Assembly (NCBI RefSeq): GCF_011516835.1
Contig: NZ_WOTB01000002.1
Span: 62,001 to 126,000, forward strand
Origin: Acetobacter musti
Lineage (GTDB): Bacteria; Pseudomonadota; Alphaproteobacteria; Acetobacterales; Acetobacteraceae
DNA length: 64,000 nucleotides
Direction: 5' to 3'
This document shows positions 58,478 to 64,000 of the stretch, piece after piece (positions within the stretch are counted from its first letter, which is position 1; every line of letters begins with the position of its first letter). The notes below the pieces were generated by a model. The model ran no database searches. It was given only the letters and a program-made list of their open reading frames with translations, and was not told where the DNA came from. Made by a program: the position numbers and the translations under genes.

Positions 58478-58725
58478 GACCTTACTCCGGTTCCGGACTG
58501 TTCCGAAGGGAACGATCGGCAGAAGCCCTGCGCCTATGTACCGGTTCCCGCTGAAGCGGTAACATGGCGGTGATTACCTGCACAGGCGGAAGATCATCAC
58601 TTTAAAGATGACCACACCACCGGAATTCGCGGCATGTATATTGGTGTGGCTTTTGGGAGTGTTAATAAAACGCTGCCCTGACGGTTTTCGCCAGCCTGAC
58701 CGAACCGGACTGACCAGCCCGGAAA

Positions 58726-58753
58726 GGTCATCAGGGCCTGTGCCCTGATGACC
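58726..58753 (-). terminator. terminator after the upstream DUF4142 gene
   Basis: GGTCATCAGGGC and GCCCTGATGACC form a perfect 12-base stem with a 4-base loop, seven bases after the stop codon of the upstream DUF4142 gene. On the minus strand it is followed by TTTCC, a short U-tract. Confidence 0.7.
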
Positions 58754-58760
58754 ATACCTT

Positions 58761-59336
58761 TCAGCGTCTGCGCGTGTGGCGATGACTTTTGCCGCTATGA
58801 CCGGAACCGGTGAGGGCTTCGGCAGCGCTGAGATGCTTCTGTATGTTCGCGCTGTTGTCTTCCGCATAAGACTTCAGATCGATATCCGTCGATGCGGTGT
58901 GTTCCGCGGTCATGACAGGCAGAGCCGCTTTATGATCGGTGACGACCTGGCTGAGAAACGCCTGATCGAAAGCGCTGCCTTTCAGGGCCGAAATCGTGGT
59001 GACTGTCTTTTTATCATCCGCGGACGGATCGGTCGCGAGGGTCACCCCGTGGCCCGTTGCGATAGCGGACAGGCGGTTCTGCTGGGCCGTATGGTCGGTA
59101 ACGAGTGTTGCCGCGAAGGATTTGACTCCGCTGGCGGACGCATTTGTCGCCGCCGCACTGCCGAGAGCGATCTCCATGAGATTCATTTCGGACGCCTTCT
59201 GAACGAAGCTGCTGTCCGTGGCGTTCAGAGCGGATGGCGGGGGAGGAGCCGGCGGCGCTCCCGGGCCGGTGATGCTGGAACAGGCGGCAAGCACGGAAAG
59301 CGCCGCGAGCGTGGTGATCTTGCTGGTAACATTCAT
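58761..59336 (-). CDS. DUF4142 lipoprotein, basic tail
   Basis: A 191-residue paralogue of the preceding-in-map gene. ATG 59336 (MNVTSKITTLAALSVLAACS) opens a lipoprotein signal with lipobox LAAC; a proline-rich linker follows. The DUF4142 domain has SFVQKASEMNLMEIALGSAA, VKSFAATLVTDHTAQQNRLS and LKSYAEDNSANIQKHLSAAE, clearly collinear with the sister protein. The tail differs: GSGHSGKSHRHTRRR is basic rather than purely His-rich. The two genes are probably a tandem duplication with separate transcription, as a terminator lies between them. Confidence 0.85.
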   Translation of the reverse strand: MNVTSKITTLAALSVLAACSSITGPGAPPAPPPPSALNATDSSFVQKASEMNLMEIALGSAAATNASASGVKSFAATLVTDHTAQQNRLSAIATGHGVTLATDPSADDKKTVTTISALKGSAFDQAFLSQVVTDHKAALPVMTAEHTASTDIDLKSYAEDNSANIQKHLSAAEALTGSGHSGKSHRHTRRR

Positions 59337-59561
59337 GAATCTCACTCCGGTTCTGGAATGTTCTGACGGAACGCTGTCTGGCGGAAGCGGAGCGCTTGTT
59401 TGCCGGTTCCCTGTGATGCGGTTAACACGACGATTATTGCCTGCACAATCGCGGGGCTCATCGGGACGTCCGCATCACCGGCACAGGCGGCGGATTGCGC
59501 GATGTATCGATGAGCCTGTGAAGGAGGCGGTGACTGATAATCGGATCCGGAGCTGGACGTG

Positions 59562-59942
59562 ATGACGGGCGGAATAACGCGGTGGTGGCGAAGTGCCGGG
59601 GCATTCGCCGGCGCCGTCGCAGTGGCAATGGGAGCAGTCGCGGCGCATCTGCCGGACGACCGGTTCGGACTGCCCGAAGGGCGGAGGATCCTGCAGAGCG
59701 CGGTACAGATGCAGATGTGGCATGCGCTGGCGCTTCTGGCGCTCGGTCTGGGGCTGTCCCGGCCATCGCGGCTTGCTGCCCTGGCCGGATGCGGCTTCAT
59801 AGCAGGGATACTGCTGTTTTGCGGCGCGCTGTACATCACGGCGTTTTTGGGGCATCACCTGGGATCAGTCGCTCCGACCGGAGGATCGATCCTGATCGCA
59901 TCCTGGTGTCTGCTCGGATTTTCGTTTCTGTGCCATGAGTGA
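59562..59942 (+). CDS. DUF423 (YgdD-like) membrane protein
   Basis: A 126-residue inner-membrane protein with four hydrophobic segments. FAGAVAVAMGAVAAHLPDDR at the start, QSAVQMQMWHALALLALGL and GGSILIASWCLLGFSFL match DUF423, in which the His of MWHALALL is conserved. ATG 59562 is preferred over GTG 59559. Its stop overlaps the start of the methyltransferase gene by 8 bases. The role of the family is unknown. Confidence 0.88.
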   Translation: MTGGITRWWRSAGAFAGAVAVAMGAVAAHLPDDRFGLPEGRRILQSAVQMQMWHALALLALGLGLSRPSRLAALAGCGFIAGILLFCGALYITAFLGHHLGSVAPTGGSILIASWCLLGFSFLCHE

Positions 59943-60858
59943 AACGGTGATCGGCAGTGTATATGTGGCCCCGCCAGGGTTCGAGGCTGTGTTGCAGGCT
60001 GAACTGGACCGGCTCGGATCACCGCCGGACGAATGGCTGGGGCGTCTGGCGCTGTGCAGCGGGCCTCCGGTGGCGAGCGTCCGGGCACTGGATATCTGGA
60101 CGGCGCCCGAAATGCACAGCATCGCGTCGATCGGCGAGGCGGCGAAGCTGCTGAAGAGCCGGCAGCGGAACTGGTCTCTCGTGCCGACAGGCCATTTCCG
60201 TCGGGCAGCGCTGATTGAGGAGCGCCTGCCACCGGTGAAGGCCGCGCCACTGGTCTTCCCGCAGGCCGCACCATCAAGCCCGCTGGGCGCCTGGACTCTG
60301 CCGGCCCCCGACCGGCTGCTGTTTTCGCAGACGAAGACCAGTCCGTTTCCGGCCGGAGAGCCTCGATTTGTCGAGGACCGGGAAGGACCACCATCCCGCG
60401 CCTATCTGAAACTCTGGGAAGCATGCACCCGGCTCGGACACTGGCCGGTCCCCGGAGAAACATGCCTTGATCTGGGAGCGACACCGGGCGGATGGACCTG
60501 GGCCATTGCAAAACTCGGCGCCCGGGTGACAGCGGCAGACCGGGCTCCGCTGGCGCCGTCGGTCGCGGCGATGCCGGGTGTAACATTCCGGCAGGAGAGC
60601 GCGTTCGGGCTGGAGCCACGTCACGAAGCACGGGTGGACTGGCTGTTTTCCGACGTGATCGCCTATCCGGCGCGGCTGCTGACACTGGCAAAGCGATGGA
60701 TCGAAGCGGAGCGCGCCGGCCGGATCGTGATGAGCGTGAAATTTCAGGGCGCGACGGATTTTGACATCATGGACGCCTTCGCGGCCATCCCGGGCGGAAG
60801 GCTGGCACACCTGTTTCATAACAAGCATGAAGTGACGTTTTTCTGGTCGCCATCCTGA
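59935..60858 (+). CDS. RlmM-like FtsJ-fold RNA methyltransferase
   Basis: A 307-residue SAM-dependent methyltransferase resembling RlmM, which 2'-O-methylates C2498 of 23S rRNA. The SAM loop CLDLGATPGGWTWAIAKLGA starts near residue 177; DWLFSDVIAYPARLL holds the catalytic Asp, and IVMSVKFQGATDFD with HNKHEVTFFW gives the Lys and final strand. The N-terminal part (SVYVAPPGFEAVLQAELDRL) is a THUMP-like module, shorter than in E. coli RlmM. It is coupled to the DUF423 gene, an order I recall from other proteobacteria. Confidence 0.83.
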   Translation: MSETVIGSVYVAPPGFEAVLQAELDRLGSPPDEWLGRLALCSGPPVASVRALDIWTAPEMHSIASIGEAAKLLKSRQRNWSLVPTGHFRRAALIEERLPPVKAAPLVFPQAAPSSPLGAWTLPAPDRLLFSQTKTSPFPAGEPRFVEDREGPPSRAYLKLWEACTRLGHWPVPGETCLDLGATPGGWTWAIAKLGARVTAADRAPLAPSVAAMPGVTFRQESAFGLEPRHEARVDWLFSDVIAYPARLLTLAKRWIEAERAGRIVMSVKFQGATDFDIMDAFAAIPGGRLAHLFHNKHEVTFFWSPS

Positions 60859-60948
60859 AACCTGCCACTTCCCGGATTTTCGTATCCGGGAGTTGTGCTG
60901 CCCGGTTCCACGACACACATTCGAAACTGCGATATGAAGGAGACTGTC

Positions 60949-61473
60949 ATGCGCCGTCGCGCTGCTGCATTGTTTGCCTTGCCTCTTCTGGGTGTTCTGT
61001 CGATGTCCGGTCCGCATGAAGCCTCCGCCCGCGCCATTACGGAGACGCCGCAGGTCGGAGACGCCACGGTCACACCCGTTGCAGCCCCCTATGGACCGCC
61101 CGAAGCGGCTCCGGTGGCTGTCGCCGCGGCGTTTGAGAAGGCGAAGACCGAACACAAGTCTGTTCTGCTCGACTTCGGTGGCAACTGGTGCCCGGACTGC
61201 AGGATTCTCGCCGGAATCTTCGCCTTGCCGGTCATGGATGCCTGGCTGAAGCAGAATTTCGAGGTCGTGAATGTGAATGTCATGCGCTTCAAAACCAACA
61301 TGGATATTGCTCAGAAATACGGCGTGACGGTGACGTCGGTCCCGACAGTGCTGATCGTGACACCGGAAGGTAAAGCGCTGAATACTGACGGGTCGAAAGA
61401 TCTGGGCTCGGCCCGGCAGATGTCGTCGCAGGCCGTGGTCAACCTGATCGCAGGCTGGGCAGCACGGGACTGA
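60949..61473 (+). CDS. periplasmic thioredoxin-like protein
   Basis: A 174-residue protein. ATG 60949 has AAGGAG eight bases upstream. A signal peptide (RRRAAALFALPLLGVLSMSG) is followed by a short linker and a thioredoxin fold with the active site GGNWCPDCRIL, cis-proline region VTSVPTVLIVTPEGKAL and helix SKDLGSARQMSSQAVV. The CPDC motif suggests a reductant or DsbD-gamma-like role in the envelope. A hairpin (TCCCGGAT ... ATCCGGGA) lies upstream at 60868-60889. Confidence 0.87.
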   Translation: MRRRAAALFALPLLGVLSMSGPHEASARAITETPQVGDATVTPVAAPYGPPEAAPVAVAAAFEKAKTEHKSVLLDFGGNWCPDCRILAGIFALPVMDAWLKQNFEVVNVNVMRFKTNMDIAQKYGVTVTSVPTVLIVTPEGKALNTDGSKDLGSARQMSSQAVVNLIAGWAARD

Positions 61474-62543
61474 CTATTCCGGTTGCGTGGAAAGCCGGAC
61501 GGGGTAGGAAAAATATTTGGAATATCCGCCTCTGTAAGAAGCTGTTTCAAAAGCCTCAAAGAGACAAAAAGCTCATAGCAAACTGATGATGTTATGATTT
61601 TTTGAGTCCCGGTCACCTGTCCGTCAGTCAGGATCAAAAAGAGCTTAGCGATAAATCATTGATAAAAAACAATAAAAATGTTCCTGGTGCCGCCTTTTCC
61701 AAAAAAGCGGCGTCTTCTGAAGCTTTTTGAAAAAAGCTTCACCAAAAACTTCCTGATAATTTAAAGGAGACTTCAGAGGAAGGATTTCAAAACAAATTCG
61801 AATGAATATTTTTAATTTTCTAAGAATGAAAAGTCTGTTTCCTGAAAAATATTTTTTCTTAATTCCTGTTCCGGACATCTGTTTTCTGACTCGTCATGGT
61901 CATCATCTCTGGCAGAGATGATGAAAGAGAAAAAAGAAACTTCCTTCAGAGAGCAGACGATAGCCGATCCATTCTGTCCCGGAAGATATCTCTGACAATG
62001 AAATAAACCGGCCGCCCGGCGTTTTAACAGTTACAGCTTCTATGAACAGAGAGAACATTTTCCTTTGCTCCGTTTTTCACAATTCAACGGTTCCGGAAAA
62101 CCATGCTCCTTTGCACGGCGACAGAAAAACTCTCTCACTGTGTCCCGTTCCTGACAGGCGTTTCCGGAGCAGAGGCATGGCGTGTCTGTATTCTGGTTCT
62201 GGCCTGAAGAGGGGACGGATGAACCGACGCAGAGCCAGGACGTTCAGTTTTATGACGCGGAACATCGCGTGATGTGACCTGAAGACGGGAAACCCACGCG
62301 CTCCATTCCGGATGTGCCGTGAGCATATCGGAGCATTCTCTGTTGCTTCCTGTTCCGGGTCTGACCGTACGCTTTTCCGGTCGTCCTCTGCATCCAGGAA
62401 TCCGGAAAGGCGGCATTGCTCCGCATCGGAGCGCACGAAAGCGAGATCATGAAATCTGAGACAGGCACCAGAGAGGCTCACGCCGAAGCTGAAAGATCCT
62501 GCGAATATCCGGAGAAGGGGGATAATCGCCTGACACTGCGATC
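61474..62543. other. long AT-rich intergenic region with hairpin repeats
   Basis: About 1.07 kb without a supported gene. It contains the repeat at 61672-61760 and a perfect palindrome CATCATCTCT-GGC-AGAGATGATG at 61901-61923. Frames such as minus 61645-61878 and minus 62077-62481 are read through these repeats or lack motifs, so they are not called. Confidence 0.5.
61672..61760. repeat. intergenic double-hairpin repeat element
   Basis: Two adjacent stems: GCCGC ... GCGGC at 61689-61711, and GAAGCTTTTT-GA-AAAAAGCTTC at 61719-61740, a 10-base perfect stem. Flanks are TGTTCCTGGTGCC and CACCAAAAACTTCC. The spurious protein it spells (FGEAFFKKLQK) is one I recall from many small false ORFs in acetic acid bacteria, implying a dispersed genomic repeat. 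Only one copy is in this window. Confidence 0.6.
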
Positions 62544-63803
62544 ATGACAGTGACGACTCTAAAAACCCGCCCGGCCGGAAGCAAAACCGACGGCAGACCG
62601 GCCCCGGATACCGCAGGACCGGAGTTTCGCGACACGGTCGCACTGGATGGTCTCAGTTTTCTGCTTGCTGACGTGCAGGATAATCTCGGCGCATTCCTGA
62701 CAGCTCTGCTCGCAGCATATGGATGGACGGCTTCCGATATCGGCATGACGATTGCGTCCGGAGGCGTCGGAGCGGTAACAGCCCGGCTCGCAGGCGGCTG
62801 GGCTCTGGACCGGTTATCCTCCCGACGGGCATTGCTGGCGGCCTGTTGCGCCGTCACGGCAGTGTCGATCGCGACAGCAGCCGCGTTTCCCGGCTTCTGG
62901 CAGATTGTCTGCGTACATTTTCTCGCCGGAGGCGCCGGGGCGCTGTTCTCACCGCTGCTGGCCGCCATCAGCCGGAAGACGGCTGGCGATGACGGCTACA
63001 TGGCGCGGATGGGGCGCAACGAAGCCTTCAATCATTCAGGAAATGCGATCGTCGCCTGTGTGATGAGCGCCGCAGGCAGTGCGGTGGGACCGACCGCACC
63101 GCTATGGGCCATCAGCGGACTGGCCGGGATCAGTCTGCTGCTCGTCGGACTGATGACGCGGGGCGCGGACGCGCCGGAAGTGATGTCCGGAGCATCCGGA
63201 CACGGCACTACGGAGAGCGTGCCGGTCAGGCATCCGCTCACAGACCCCCGACTGCTGGTTTTCCTGTCCTGTTATCTCCTGTTCAATATTGCGAATGGCG
63301 CGACAGTCCCGCTGATGATCGAGCGGCACGCGGTATTTCATTTCGGAAGTCCGTCGTCGATGACGGCGCTCTGCATCATCGTGGCGCAGGCGACCATGGT
63401 CCCTGTGGCCTGGATCGTGGGGAGAGCGGCAAAACACTGGCCGCGCCGTCTGCCGCTCCTTCTCGCACTGGCATTACAGCCGGTCCGTGACCTTCTGATC
63501 ATGTGGAGTGCCCGCTGGCCGGCGATGTGCGTGGCTGAGGTTCTCGACGGGCTGTCTTCCGGCGTTATTCTGGTCCTGTTTTACGCGGTATTATCCGATC
63601 TGGCGTCAGCCGGTGGCCGGCGTAACCTGCTGATCGGCACCGGCCTGGCGGTCGGAACAATCGGAGCGCTGCTCTCGAATTTCGGCAGCGGACTGGTGGC
63701 GACGCATTACGGATTCAACGCGGCATTCCTGATGCTCGCCGGAAGCGGCCTTCTGGCGTTCACGCTGTTTCTGGTCGCGATGCCTGAAACCCGTAACACC
63801 TGA
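62544..63803 (+). CDS. MFS transporter
   Basis: A 419-residue inner-membrane carrier with about 12 segments after a 30-residue polar N-terminus. LAGGWALDRLSSRRALLAAC is the motif between segments two and three. VCVHFLAGGAGALFSPLLAA and NEAFNHSGNAIVACVMSAAG follow. The C-terminal half contains LLFNIANGATVPLMIERHAV and GLSSGVILVLFYAVLSDLAS. It stands alone, preceded by the repeat region. Substrate unknown. Confidence 0.85.
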   Translation: MTVTTLKTRPAGSKTDGRPAPDTAGPEFRDTVALDGLSFLLADVQDNLGAFLTALLAAYGWTASDIGMTIASGGVGAVTARLAGGWALDRLSSRRALLAACCAVTAVSIATAAAFPGFWQIVCVHFLAGGAGALFSPLLAAISRKTAGDDGYMARMGRNEAFNHSGNAIVACVMSAAGSAVGPTAPLWAISGLAGISLLLVGLMTRGADAPEVMSGASGHGTTESVPVRHPLTDPRLLVFLSCYLLFNIANGATVPLMIERHAVFHFGSPSSMTALCIIVAQATMVPVAWIVGRAAKHWPRRLPLLLALALQPVRDLLIMWSARWPAMCVAEVLDGLSSGVILVLFYAVLSDLASAGGRRNLLIGTGLAVGTIGALLSNFGSGLVATHYGFNAAFLMLAGSGLLAFTLFLVAMPETRNT

Positions 63804-63869
63804 AATACATGATGAATCGGCCCTGAACTGCACGGACAGTTCAGCCTCCCGGCTTCACGGCAACAAACC

Positions 63870-63917
63870 GGGACCACAGGGACCGCGTCCCCTTGTGGGG
63901 CCCGGGACAGAGTCCCG
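63870..63917. repeat. GC-rich palindrome cluster
   Basis: CGGGACCACAGGGAC pairs imperfectly with GTCCCCTTGTGGGG, followed at once by the small stem CGGGAC-AGA-GTCCCG. This dense fold between the MFS gene and the next terminator resembles an intergenic repeat; only one copy is present. Confidence 0.4.
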
Positions 63918-63958
63918 AAAAACCGTCTCCGAATGCGTCTGCAAAGGATACAAACGCA

Positions 63959-63995
63959 AAAAGGCCCGGTCCCCTGATGAGGAACCGGGCCTTTT
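63959..63995. terminator. bidirectional intrinsic terminator at window end
   Basis: AAAAGGCCCGGT and ACCGGGCCTTTT form a perfect 12-base stem with a 13-base loop. The A and T ends allow termination from either side, so it may serve the MFS gene and a gene beyond the window. Confidence 0.8.
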
Positions 63996-64000
63996 CGCCG

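Overview
The window looks like a chromosomal segment of an alphaproteobacterium, most likely an acetic acid bacterium (Acetobacteraceae). The basis is GC-rich coding DNA, the gene orders gyrA-coaD-cyclophilin, lgt-midA-pgeF and fliL-fliM-DUF6468-motE, a tandem glycine riboswitch before gcvT, and an intergenic hairpin repeat of a kind I associate with this family. The assignment rests on recalled gene order and sequence style, not on a search. About 50 protein genes, two tRNA genes (Lys-UUU, Gln-UUG) and one riboswitch are supported. No CRISPR array, intact insertion sequence, prophage or rRNA was seen.

Layout. 1-9 kb: a partial unknown gene, a Na+/H+ antiporter, ispE, a LysE exporter, a DUF885 peptidase-like protein, a LigD-type polymerase gene broken by one in-frame TAG, and a large TPR protein. 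9-12.3 kb: a uracil-DNA glycosylase and a periplasmic lytic transglycosylase. 12.5-15.5 kb: a small regulated locus (IclR regulator, GlcG-like protein, MFS carrier) with two copies of one perfect palindrome, beside the remnant of an SDR dehydrogenase. 16-20.2 kb: gyrA, coaD, cyclophilin, tRNA-Lys. 20.2-22.4 kb: an AT-rich, gene-poor stretch with one small protein resembling ribosome modulation factor. 22.4-28.2 kb: a flagellar group (fliL, fliM, DUF6468, motE-like, large TPR protein). 28.4-30 kb: speD and speE for spermidine. 30-35 kb: glycine riboswitch, gcvT, gcvH, gcvP and an XRE regulator.

35.5-45.5 kb is the most unusual part: a degenerate-RTX, probably type I-secreted surface protein surrounded by a four-part 1048-residue glycosyltransferase fusion, a 926-residue double glycosyltransferase, an ATP-grasp protein of unknown substrate and a rhamnan-synthesis-F-like protein. 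I infer a system that builds and decorates a secreted surface protein or polymer; the transporter is not in the window.

45.7-64 kb returns to housekeeping: HU, tRNA-Gln, a ubiK-ybjN-proC-TetR/COQ9-like operon, hldD, lgt-midA-pgeF-lipoprotein, an ABC substrate-binding protein, a coiled-coil/membrane protein pair, PduO-type cobalamin adenosyltransferase, two tandem DUF4142 lipoproteins, DUF423, an RlmM-like methyltransferase, a periplasmic thioredoxin-like protein, an intergenic repeat region and an MFS carrier.
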